Assembly (NCBI RefSeq): GCF_015351025.1
Contig: NZ_JADKRV010000004.1
Location: forward strand, 62,001-126,000
From: Curtobacterium sp. VKM Ac-1376
Lineage (GTDB): Bacteria; Actinomycetota; Actinomycetes; Actinomycetales; Microbacteriaceae
DNA length: 64,000 nucleotides
Reading direction: 5' to 3'
Both the position numbers and the translations under genes were made by a program. Positions 54,657 to 62,260 of this stretch are shown here, piece by piece (the first letter of the stretch is position 1; each line of letters begins with the position of its first letter). The notes under the pieces were generated by a model, which searched no databases, was not told the origin of the DNA, and saw nothing but the letters and a program-made list of their open reading frames with translations.

Positions 54657-55697
54657 TCAGGCCGCGGATGCGGAGCGGCCGGGGAGCGTCCGACGGCGGA
54701 GTGCAGGGTCGAGGACGGCTGGCGGGTCGTACTGCTGGTCGAGCCGCCCGACGTCGGTCCCCGGTGGGACGATCGCGTCGATGCGGTCGAGCACGTCGTC
54801 GGTGAGTGCCACGTCGACGCCCGCGAGCAGGTCCTCGAGCTGCTCCATCGAGCGCGGTCCGATCAACGCACTCGTGACCCCGGGGTGCGCGATCGCGAAC
54901 GCCATCGCCAGGTGGGTCATCGGGATCCCGGTGTCCTCGGAGAGCGCGATCACCTGCTCCACGGCGTCGATCCGGCGCTCGTCGCTGTTGTGCCGGAACA
55001 TCTGCACGCGTGCGAGGTCGGACTCCTGTCCCCGGCGGAACCGCCCCGTGAGCATGCCGCCGGCGAGGGGACTCCAGACCAGTGCGCCCATCCCGTACCG
55101 CTGCACGACCGGGAGCACCTCGCGCTCGATGCCGCGGTTGAGGATCGAGTAGGTGGGCTGCTCGCTGCGGAAACGCTCGAGGCCGCGGCGCTCGGAGGTC
55201 CACTGCGCCTCGACCTGCATCGACGCCGGGAAGTCCGACGAGCCGATCGCTCGCACCTTGCCGCTCCGGACCAGGTCGGTGAGGGCGGACAGGGTCTCCT
55301 CGAGGTCGACGGTGTCGTCCGGCCGGTGCGCCTGGTACAGGTCGATGTGATCGGTCTGCAGGCGGCGCAGCGAGTCCTCGACCGCGGTCGTGATCCAGCG
55401 ACGGGAGTTGCCGCGACGGTTCGGGTCGTCACCCATCGGGCCGTTGAACTTGGTGGCGAGGACGACGTCGTCGCGCCGCCCCTTGAGCGCCTTGCCGATC
55501 AGGGTCTCGGACCCGCCCTGCGAGTAGCGGTCTGCGGTGTCGATGATGTTGATGCCGGCGTCGAGCGCCCGGTGGACGATGCGGATGGAGTCCTGCTCGT
55601 CACCGTTGCCGATACGGCCGTCGGTGCCGAGCATCATCGCGCCGAGTGCGAACGGGCTGACCTGGATGCCGGTGCGGCCGAGGGTGCGGTACTGCAT
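54657..55697 (-). CDS. Aldo/keto reductase
   Basis: A 346-residue AKR of the general-stress/YajO-like group. QYRTLGRTGIQVSPFALGAMMLG opens the barrel. The catalytic set is D55/Y60-like in NIIDTADRYSQGGSE, K in VLATKFNGP and H in DLYQAHRPD. NADPH binding uses the SALIGPRSMEQLED segment. The substrate is unknown. It is divergently transcribed from a TetR repressor, and the shared 114-nt gap carries three half sites, so TetR probably controls it in response to an inducer. Confidence 0.9.
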   Translation of the reverse strand: MQYRTLGRTGIQVSPFALGAMMLGTDGRIGNGDEQDSIRIVHRALDAGINIIDTADRYSQGGSETLIGKALKGRRDDVVLATKFNGPMGDDPNRRGNSRRWITTAVEDSLRRLQTDHIDLYQAHRPDDTVDLEETLSALTDLVRSGKVRAIGSSDFPASMQVEAQWTSERRGLERFRSEQPTYSILNRGIEREVLPVVQRYGMGALVWSPLAGGMLTGRFRRGQESDLARVQMFRHNSDERRIDAVEQVIALSEDTGIPMTHLAMAFAIAHPGVTSALIGPRSMEQLEDLLAGVDVALTDDVLDRIDAIVPPGTDVGRLDQQYDPPAVLDPALRRRTLPGRSASAA

Positions 55698-55763
55698 GTG
55701 CGTTCCTCCTGTCGATGGCGCTCCGGTGCACGGTGCCGTACTGTGGCCCGAAGTGGAACGCTC

Positions 55764-55791
55764 TTCCGGAACTATACGGAATGGCTTTCCG
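55764..55791. promoter_or_regulatory. Candidate TetR operator between AKR and tetR genes
   Basis: Three alternating half sites, TTCCG (55764-55768), CGGAA (55777-55781) and TTCCG (55787-55791), form two overlapping palindromes. A TATAGT -10-like element for the reductase gene lies between the first two on the minus strand, so repressor binding would block it. Confidence 0.6.
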
Positions 55792-55811
55792 CTTACGCAA
55801 GAGGAGGATCC

Positions 55812-56357
55812 ATGCGCGCCGACGCCCGTCGCAACGCCGACGCCCTGACCGACGCCGCCAAGGCCGTCTTTGCCAGTGACGGCGTCGATGCGCCCGCCAA
55901 GGTGATCGCAGAGCGGGCCGGAGTGGGCGTGGGCACGCTCTACCGACACTTCCCGCAGCGCTCGGATCTGGTCGTCGCAGTGTTCCAACAGGCCGTGGAC
56001 ACCTGCGCCGACGCCGCCGCCGAGCTCGCGGCGACCGCGGCCCCGGACGACGCCCTTGCCCTTTGGCTGCAACGGTTCACCGAGTTCGTCGCGACGAAGC
56101 GTGGGCTCGCCGCGGCGCTGCACTCCGGCGATCCGGCATTCGAAGCGCTGCCCGGGTACTTCCTCGGGCGACTCGGGGACGCCCTCACCGGCCTGCTCTC
56201 GGCAGCGGTCGAGGCGGGCACCATCCGGGCGGACGTCGATGCTCCACAGCTCCTCCGCGCCGTGGCGGACCTGTGCCACGGCGCACCCACCACCGAGCAG
56301 AGCCAACTCCTGGTCGGCCTGCTCGTCGACGGGCTCCGGTACCGCGCGACGGGCTGA
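55812..56357 (+). CDS. TetR-family transcriptional repressor
   Basis: A 181-residue TetR regulator. The DNA-binding domain reads RRNADALTDAAKAVFASDGVDAPAKVIAERAGVGVGTLYRHFPQRSDLVVAVF (about 7-60), with the usual helix-turn-helix. The ligand domain is of the type paired with aldo/keto or short-chain reductases. GGAGGA lies just before ATG 55812. It is divergent from the aldo/keto reductase and probably represses both genes. Confidence 0.92.
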   Translation: MRADARRNADALTDAAKAVFASDGVDAPAKVIAERAGVGVGTLYRHFPQRSDLVVAVFQQAVDTCADAAAELAATAAPDDALALWLQRFTEFVATKRGLAAALHSGDPAFEALPGYFLGRLGDALTGLLSAAVEAGTIRADVDAPQLLRAVADLCHGAPTTEQSQLLVGLLVDGLRYRATG

Positions 56358-56363
56358 TCCGTG

Positions 56364-57272
56364 TCAGCGGATCTGGTGCAGTCGCTCCGCCGCGGTCGAC
56401 CGGACGGCCTCGGTCACCCGTTCGAGCAGCGGTGACGCGAGGTTCCAGCGCTGCCACCACAGGGCGACGTCGGCGTGACGACCGGGGGCGAGTTCCACGA
56501 GGGCGCCGCGCTCGATCGCTCCGAGGCACTGGGCCTCGGGCAGCAGCCCCCATCCGAACCCGAGCGTGACCGCATGGGCGAAGTCGGCGGAGGTGGGCAC
56601 GAAGTGGCGCGGCCCGCCGGGGGCGTGCCCGAGCACCTGGCGCAGGTACCCCTGCTGCAGGTCGTCGTCGCGGTCGTAGTCGACGAGCGGGACCTGATCG
56701 AGCCGCCGGAGCATCCGCCGTTCGGTCCCGGTGTCGCCGAGGTAGCGGGCGACGAACCCCGGCGATGCCACGGCCCGGTACCGGTCGATGCCGAGCGGCA
56801 CGGACGAGCAGCCCTGCACGGGGTCCGCCTCGGCCGTCACCGCACCCATCACCGTGCCGGCACGCAGGAGTTCGGCGGTGCGGTCCTGGTCCTCGCGGTG
56901 CAGGTCGAAGACCACCTCGGTGTCGGCCCGGACGAGGGCGAGGGCGTCGAGGAACCAGGTGGCGAGCGAGTCGGCGTTCACGGCAAGCGGGATCGACGGC
57001 ACGACCGAGCCCCCACCACCGAGGGCGCGCGTGGTCTCCTCGTCGAGCAGGCGCACCTGCCGCGCGTGCCGCAGGACCACCTCGCCGTCGGCGGTCGGCC
57101 GCACCGGGGTGGTGCGCTGGAGCAGCACGCGGCCGACCTGCTGTTCCATCGACTTGATCCGCTGCGACACGGCGGACGGCGTGATCGACAGCGCGCGGGC
57201 CGCAGCGTCGAGGGTGCCGTGGTCGACCGCGGCCAAGAGCGTCTCGAGGTGTTCGCGCTGGAACCGGGGCAT
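56364..57272 (-). CDS. lysG: LysR-type regulator, ArgP/LysG group
   Basis: A 302-residue LysR regulator. The N-terminal helix-turn-helix is EHLETLLAAVDHGTLDAAARALSITPSAVSQRIKSMEQQVGRVLLQR, the ArgP/IciA signature. The effector domain has LPLAVNADS-type sequence (IPLAVNADSLATWF) and FVPTSADFAHAVTLGFGWGLLPE. ArgP/LysG proteins sense lysine and arginine and activate the divergent exporter; exactly such an exporter gene lies 70 nt away. ATG 57272 gives the standard N-terminus. Confidence 0.92.
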   Translation of the reverse strand: MPRFQREHLETLLAAVDHGTLDAAARALSITPSAVSQRIKSMEQQVGRVLLQRTTPVRPTADGEVVLRHARQVRLLDEETTRALGGGGSVVPSIPLAVNADSLATWFLDALALVRADTEVVFDLHREDQDRTAELLRAGTVMGAVTAEADPVQGCSSVPLGIDRYRAVASPGFVARYLGDTGTERRMLRRLDQVPLVDYDRDDDLQQGYLRQVLGHAPGGPRHFVPTSADFAHAVTLGFGWGLLPEAQCLGAIERGALVELAPGRHADVALWWQRWNLASPLLERVTEAVRSTAAERLHQIR

Positions 57273-57342
57273 GCAGCTGAGCTTACGGTGCTGCAGGAAG
57301 ATGAGCTGTACTGCACGCTCGTCGCGCTCTAGCGTCGGTGGG

Positions 57343-58080
57343 GTGACCGATCTCCTCCCACTGCTCTCGGGCCTCGGCACGGGACTCGCCCTGATCGTCG
57401 CGATCGGTGCGCAGAACACCTACCTGCTCCGGCTCGCCGTCAGCGCGGGGCTCCGGGTCGTGGCGGCCGCGGTCGTGCTGTGTGCCGCCTCGGACGCGCT
57501 GCTCATCGTCGCGGGGGTGCTCGGGGTCGGCGCCGTGGTCGAGCGGTTCCCCGTCGCGCTCCTGGTGATCCGGTTCATCGGTGCCGCGTTCCTGCTCACC
57601 TACGGGGTGCTCGCGGCGCGGCGGGCGCTGCGGCCCTCGGGGGACGCGATGCGGGTGGCCGACGGGGCGGCGGACGACGGGGTGGTGGGCTCCGGCGCGG
57701 ACGCGGGCGCGGGCGCGGGGGCCAGCGCGACCACCGGCACGGCGTCGGCGGCGGGGCGGACGCGCACCGTGCCTCCCGGCCAGGTGGTGACCATGCGGAA
57801 GGCCGTGCTGACCATGCTCGTCTTCACGTGGGCCAACCCGCACGTCTACCTGGACACGCTGGTGTTCCTCGGGTCGGTCGCGAACCAGCGGGGCCCGGAC
57901 GACCGCTGGCTCTGGACGGTCGGCGCGGTCGCGGCGAGCTGCCTGTGGTTCGGTGCGCTCGGGTTCGGCGGGCGGCTGCTGCGGCCGCTGTTCGAGAAGC
58001 CGCTGACGTGGCGGGTGTTCGACGGTCTGGTCGCCGTGGTGATGCTCGCCTTCGGCGTCCTGCTGGTCGTCGGGGCCTAG
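57343..58080 (+). CDS. lysE: LysE/ArgO-family basic amino acid exporter
   Basis: A 245-residue protein with five or six helices. It opens VTDLLPLLSGLGTGLALIVAIGAQNTYLLR, the LysE motif with IGAQN. FTWANPHVYLDTLVFLGSVA is the other family hallmark. The cytosolic loop at about 105-145 is extended by an Ala/Gly run encoded by GCGGGC-type repeats (57700-57722). It exports lysine/arginine when intracellular levels rise. GTG 57343 is divergent from lysG, the classic arrangement. Confidence 0.92.
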   Translation: MTDLLPLLSGLGTGLALIVAIGAQNTYLLRLAVSAGLRVVAAAVVLCAASDALLIVAGVLGVGAVVERFPVALLVIRFIGAAFLLTYGVLAARRALRPSGDAMRVADGAADDGVVGSGADAGAGAGASATTGTASAAGRTRTVPPGQVVTMRKAVLTMLVFTWANPHVYLDTLVFLGSVANQRGPDDRWLWTVGAVAASCLWFGALGFGGRLLRPLFEKPLTWRVFDGLVAVVMLAFGVLLVVGA

Positions 58081-58092
58081 CGCACCACGAAA

Positions 58093-58130
58093 CGGACACA
58101 GCACCACGCGACGACGCGGTGCTGTGTCCG
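58093..58130. terminator. Bidirectional terminator between lysE and the APC permease
   Basis: CGGACACAGCAC (58093-58104) pairs with GTGCTGTGTCCG (58119-58130). An inner CGCG/CGCG stem closes a 4-nt loop and there is a 2-nt bulge. It lies 13 nt past the lysE stop and between convergent genes. Confidence 0.82.
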
Positions 58131-58144
58131 GAACCTGGTTCCGG

Positions 58145-58168
58145 CGGGAACGGGAACGGGAACGGGAG
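58145..58168. repeat. Tandem hexanucleotide repeat (CGGGAA x3 plus CGGGAG)
   Basis: Four head-to-tail 6-bp units immediately past the permease stop (58175). Short and noncoding; a possible length-variable tract. Confidence 0.7.
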
Positions 58169-58174
58169 CGCCCC

Positions 58175-59650
58175 CTACTGCAGGCCCTTGCCGACGCGGC
58201 TGTTGCGGCGGCTGTAGCCGAAGTAGATCGCGAACCCGATGACGAGCCAGATGACGAACCGGAGCCAGGTCTCGACCTCGAGGTTCAGCATCAACCAGAA
58301 GCACAGCACCGCCGACAGGATCGGGATCACGGGCGACCACGGCACGCGGAACGAGCGCGGCGCATCCGGACGGGACCTCCGCAGCACGATGATGCCGATC
58401 GACACCAGCACGAAGGCCGACAGGGTGCCGATGTTGATCATGCCCTCGAGCTTGTCCACGGCGGTGAAGCCGGCGAGCAGTGCGACGACGACCCCCGCGA
58501 CGACCTGCACGCGGACCGGCGTCTGGGTCTTCGGGTTCGTCTTCGAGAACCAGCGCGGCAGCAGGCCGTCTCGGCTCATCGCGAAGACGATGCGGGACAG
58601 ACCGAGCAGCAGCACCATGACGACGGTGGTCAGGCCGATCAGGGAGCCGATGGCGATGATGCCGGCGGCCCACGGCAGCCCGACGATGTCGAACGCCGAC
58701 GCCAGGGACGGCGCCTTCTCCTCCGCCAGGCGCTGGTACGACACCATGCCCGTGATGACGATGCTGACCCCGACGTAGAGCAGCGTCACGATGCCGAGGC
58801 CGATGAAGATGCCGCGCGGCAGCGTCTTCTGCGGGTTCTCGGTCTCCTCCGCGCTGGTCGCGACGACGTCGAACCCGATGAAGGCGAAGAACACCAGGGA
58901 TGCTGCGGCGAGGAGCCCGAAGACGCCGTACTGGGCGGGCTCGGAACCGGTGAACCAGGACACGAGCGACTGGGTCCAGACGCTGCCCTCGGCGCCCTTG
59001 GCGGGCTCGGACGGCGGGATGAACGGGGTGAAGTTCGCAGCCTTGACGAAGAACGCGCCCGCGACGATGACGAACACGACGATCGCGACCTTGATCACCG
59101 TGATGACGGCCGAGACCCGCGACGACAGGCGGGTACCGAAGGCGAGCAGCACCGTGAAGACCCCGACGATGAGCACCGGCCCCCAGGTGAACGGGATCGG
59201 GCCGAGCTCGATCGTGCTCGGCAGGGTCACGCCGAAGACGTCGAACGCGGTGCTGAGGTAGATGCCCCAGTACTTCGCGATCACGGCGCTCGCGGTCAGG
59301 GTCTCGAGGATCAGGTCCCACCCGACGATCCAGGCGAGCAGCTCGCCCATCGTGGCGTAGGTGAACGTGTACGCGGAGCCGGCGACGGGGATCGTCGAGG
59401 CGAACTCGGCGTAGCACATGATCGCCAGGCCGCAGGTGACGGCGGCGAGCAGGAACGAGATGATGACGCCGGGTCCGGCGAAGTTCGCGGCGGCGTTCGC
59501 GCCGACCGAGAAGATGCCGGCGCCGACGGCGACCGCGATGCCCATCGCCGCGATGTCGAACGTCTTGAGGGAGCGTTTCAGGGACCTGCCCTGCTCCTCG
59601 GAATCGGCCAGGGAGGCCTCGATCGACTTGATGCGGAGCTTCGGTGCCAT
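58175..59650 (-). CDS. APC-superfamily amino acid permease (CAT type)
   Basis: A 491-residue transporter with about 12 hydrophobic helices. KTFDIAAMGIAVAVGAGIFSVGA is the unwound helix-1 substrate motif (GxGIF). CYAEFASTIPVAGSAYTFTYATMGELLAWIVGWDLILE and FFAFIGFDVVATSAEETENPQKTLPRGI are cationic amino acid transporter signatures. LSRIVFAMSRDGLLPRWF lies before the last helices. It is probably an amino acid importer; the substrate (basic or branched) is not settled. It is convergent with lysE. Confidence 0.93.
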   Translation of the reverse strand: MAPKLRIKSIEASLADSEEQGRSLKRSLKTFDIAAMGIAVAVGAGIFSVGANAAANFAGPGVIISFLLAAVTCGLAIMCYAEFASTIPVAGSAYTFTYATMGELLAWIVGWDLILETLTASAVIAKYWGIYLSTAFDVFGVTLPSTIELGPIPFTWGPVLIVGVFTVLLAFGTRLSSRVSAVITVIKVAIVVFVIVAGAFFVKAANFTPFIPPSEPAKGAEGSVWTQSLVSWFTGSEPAQYGVFGLLAAASLVFFAFIGFDVVATSAEETENPQKTLPRGIFIGLGIVTLLYVGVSIVITGMVSYQRLAEEKAPSLASAFDIVGLPWAAGIIAIGSLIGLTTVVMVLLLGLSRIVFAMSRDGLLPRWFSKTNPKTQTPVRVQVVAGVVVALLAGFTAVDKLEGMINIGTLSAFVLVSIGIIVLRRSRPDAPRSFRVPWSPVIPILSAVLCFWLMLNLEVETWLRFVIWLVIGFAIYFGYSRRNSRVGKGLQ

Positions 59651-59782
59651 GGGTGGATCCCGTCATCGGCTGGCGGCGGACCCCGCGAGAGTACTGGTGT
59701 ACCAGCCCGTCACGCAAACAGCGCGCATGCACGGCCCACGTCAGCACGTGGTGCCGGACGCGGCCAGGAGGCCCGGGTCGGC

Positions 59783-60655
59783 TCAGACGGACCGGCGCCA
59801 GTCCCGCAGGAACCGCGCTCCGGCCTCGTCGTGGATCACACCGTCGGGTGCGGTGAGCACCTCGTACGGCGTGGTCGGGACGCCGTCGGCGGGACGCACG
59901 TCGACGTGCGCGACGTCGTGACCGTGCGCGTGCAGCCAGTCGGCCATGGCGTAGTCGCTGCGGGAGTCGCCCATGGTGCGCCAGGCGATCGGGAGTTCGC
60001 CGTCCTGGCCGAGGAGCTCGAGGGAGCGCTCGGCACCGAGGTCCTTGCCGCTGCGGTCGGACTCGACGTCGGTCGAGATGATCGTCGGGTCGATCCGCCA
60101 CTGCACGGCACCGTCGGCGTCGGGTCGCACGTCGTCGAGCCGGCGCACGCCGAGGCCGCGGCGCTCGAGGGCTGCCATCGCCTTCGCGTCGAACTCCGGC
60201 TGGCGGGCGAGGTACGTGGCGTTCGGCACCTCGACGCGCTGCTCGATGGACACCATCGCGCGCTTGGTCTCGTCGAAGAACACCAGGTCGGCGTACTCGG
60301 TGCGGACCAGCTCGCGCATCTCGTCGGCGTAGTCACGCGGGAGCGCCAGGTCCTCGGCGACGGTCAGCTCACCCATGCCGCCGTCGTACTGCGGGCCGAT
60401 CGAGCACCACACGGCGCCCTTCTCGCAGACGGCGTGCACCCGGCCGCCCTCGGCGAGGCCACCGGCGAGCAGCGGACCGACGACCTCGGTGCGGATGAAC
60501 GCGTCACTCCGTCCGGTGTTGAAGACGATCGGGATGCCCTCGGCGGCGAACGCCACGAGGTCCTCGACGATGCTCGGGATCGCGATCGTGCGGGAGACCG
60601 GACTGGCGATGGGTCCGTCGACGTCGAGCAGGAGACCGAGGCGGGGTGCGTTCAC
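59783..60655 (-). CDS. HAD-superfamily (Cof/sucrose-phosphatase-like) hydrolase
   Basis: A 290-residue protein. Motif I is LLLDVDGPIASP (DVDGP at 11-15), and motif II lies in IPIVFNTGRSD. A cap follows (about 85-180). Motif IV is MGDSRSDYAMADWLHAHGHDVAHV, where D-x-x-x-D binds Mg. The architecture is that of type-II cap HAD phosphatases; the substrate is unknown. The alpha/beta hydrolase gene ends 18 nt upstream of this start, so the two are probably one transcript. Confidence 0.82.
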   Translation of the reverse strand: MNAPRLGLLLDVDGPIASPVSRTIAIPSIVEDLVAFAAEGIPIVFNTGRSDAFIRTEVVGPLLAGGLAEGGRVHAVCEKGAVWCSIGPQYDGGMGELTVAEDLALPRDYADEMRELVRTEYADLVFFDETKRAMVSIEQRVEVPNATYLARQPEFDAKAMAALERRGLGVRRLDDVRPDADGAVQWRIDPTIISTDVESDRSGKDLGAERSLELLGQDGELPIAWRTMGDSRSDYAMADWLHAHGHDVAHVDVRPADGVPTTPYEVLTAPDGVIHDEAGARFLRDWRRSV

Positions 60656-60673
60656 CCGACCATCCTCTCGCAG

Positions 60674-61495
60674 TCAGCTGCTGGGCGAGACGATCCGTCC
60701 GAGCACGCGGTCGATCAGGGTGGCCAGCGTCGCGGGATCCGGGACGTGCCCCTGACCCGGCACCTCGGTGTACTCGGAGCCGGGGACCGCCTCGACCACC
60801 GCGCGGGCCGCACCGCGCATCCACTCGAGGCCGTCGCCGCCCGCACCGACGAGCACGGGGACACCGACCGCTGCGGCGACCCGCTCGGGCACCGCGAGGC
60901 CGTTCATCACACGGACCTCGCGGCTGAGCACGTGGGCATCGACGACGAGGGACCGCCAGAGCGCCCCCTTCAGCCGGATCGCCGTGATCTGGCCCATCGG
61001 GATCCCGAGCACCTGCGCCAGGAACCCGCGCACGGCCTGGGCGCGACGGCCGGCGGCGACGTGCTCGTCGAGCAGGTCGGCGAAGACGACGTCGTCGGCG
61101 TGCGGGTCCACCGAGGCGCGGTACGGCGGCTCCCACAGGACGGCCCCGTCGACGGGGAGCCCGGTGGCGAGGCCGTGCAGGACGACACCGGCGCCGACGC
61201 AGATGCCGACGGCGGTGGTGGGCGCGCCGACGCTCTCGACGACGGCGCGGAGGTCGTCGACCTCGCGCTCGATCGACCACGGTGCCGTGTCGCCGCTGCC
61301 ACCGCGGCCTCGCCGGTCGTAGGTCACGACCCGGTGGGCTGCGCCGAGCTCGGCGACCAGGCGGTCGACGTACGGGGTGCCTCGGTGGTCGAAGGCGCCG
61401 CCCACGACGACGACCGCCGGGCCGCTCCCTGCCTCGGACACGGCGATGGCGGTGCCGTCGGAGGAAACGACCGTTCGGTCGACGGGAGGGAGCAT
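60674..61495 (-). CDS. Alpha/beta hydrolase with Cys at the nucleophile elbow
   Basis: A 273-residue alpha/beta hydrolase. VVVVGGAFDHRGTPYVDRLVAEL and VVTYDRRGRGGSG are typical early strands. The nucleophile elbow is GICVGAG, with Cys99 (codon TGC) where most relatives have Ser. PVLVGAGGDGLEWM supplies a candidate acid and VPGQGHVPDP the histidine. Cys nucleophiles occur in dienelactone hydrolases, but this protein does not otherwise look like one. It is followed 18 nt later by the HAD gene. Confidence 0.85.
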   Translation of the reverse strand: MLPPVDRTVVSSDGTAIAVSEAGSGPAVVVVGGAFDHRGTPYVDRLVAELGAAHRVVTYDRRGRGGSGDTAPWSIEREVDDLRAVVESVGAPTTAVGICVGAGVVLHGLATGLPVDGAVLWEPPYRASVDPHADDVVFADLLDEHVAAGRRAQAVRGFLAQVLGIPMGQITAIRLKGALWRSLVVDAHVLSREVRVMNGLAVPERVAAAVGVPVLVGAGGDGLEWMRGAARAVVEAVPGSEYTEVPGQGHVPDPATLATLIDRVLGRIVSPSS

Positions 61496-61747
61496 GGATT
61501 CCTTTGCGCGAGGTGGTCGACGGCGTTGCGTCGAGCCTCGGGCAGGCCGTGCGGGTACCGGTCTCCCGAGTGTCGCAGCCCCCGGTGCCGCTGTCTCCCC
61601 CCGCTTCGAGGGCAGAGCGCCCGGGAACGCCCCTCGGCGGTGCGGGCGGCGGAGCTGGTGACCGGCACCTGGACGGCGTCCGCTCGCCGCACGGTCGCCC
61701 CGCCAGCGGTCTCGGTAGATCTCCCGTCGGCGAGCACTTTGTACAAG

Positions 61748-62260
61748 TCAGACGAGCGCCGTCGTCCCGACCGACTCTCGTTCGAGCAGGGAGCGCTTCA
61801 CGTCCAGCCCCCACGCGAAGCCGCCGAGCGTGCCGTCCGAGCGGAGCACCCGGTGGCACGGGACGAACAGTGCCGGGGCGTTCCGGGCGCAGACGCTCGC
61901 CGCTGCGCGGACCGCGTCGGGTCGCCCCATGGCCGCCGCGAAGCCGGTGTAGGTCAGGGTGCCGCCGGCCGGGATGCGCCGGAGCTGCCGCCACCCCTCG
62001 GTGAAGAGCTCGGTGCCGAACTGCCGTACGGGCACCTGCATCGCGTGCTCGACCTCGCCCGAGTAGAAGGCGTCGACCGCGTCCGCGGAGGCCACGACAC
62101 CGTCGAGCACGCGGTCGGGCCGGTGCCGGTCGGTCAGGCGGCCGAGGATCCGGTCGAGGGAGTCGGTCCAGCCCGAAGCGAGGACGCGCCCCTCGGCATC
62201 TTCGAGCACGGTGAACGGCCCGTCGGGGGTGTCCAGGGTCTGGATGGTTGCGTCGGTCAT
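61748..62260 (-). CDS. ogt: Methylated-DNA-protein cysteine methyltransferase
   Basis: A 170-residue O6-alkylguanine transferase that repairs by irreversible transfer to its own Cys. The helix-turn-helix region is GGTLTYTGFAAAMGRPDAVRAAASVCARNAPALF, and the active site is VPCHRVLRSDG (C135). The ending GGFAWGLDVKRSLLERE is standard. ATG 62260 overlaps the stop of the Ada-AlkA gene (ATGA), so both are made from one message, as in mycobacteria. An 8-bp palindrome TTGTACAA lies just past its stop (61739-61746). Confidence 0.95.
   Translation of the reverse strand: MTDATIQTLDTPDGPFTVLEDAEGRVLASGWTDSLDRILGRLTDRHRPDRVLDGVVASADAVDAFYSGEVEHAMQVPVRQFGTELFTEGWRQLRRIPAGGTLTYTGFAAAMGRPDAVRAAASVCARNAPALFVPCHRVLRSDGTLGGFAWGLDVKRSLLERESVGTTALV

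Noticed and set aside
61739..61746. TTGTACAA palindrome as an operator for the alpha/beta hydrolase gene
   Set aside because: It lies about 245 nt upstream of that start, adjacent to the ogt stop, with no -10 element at a fitting distance; 8-bp palindromes occur by chance.
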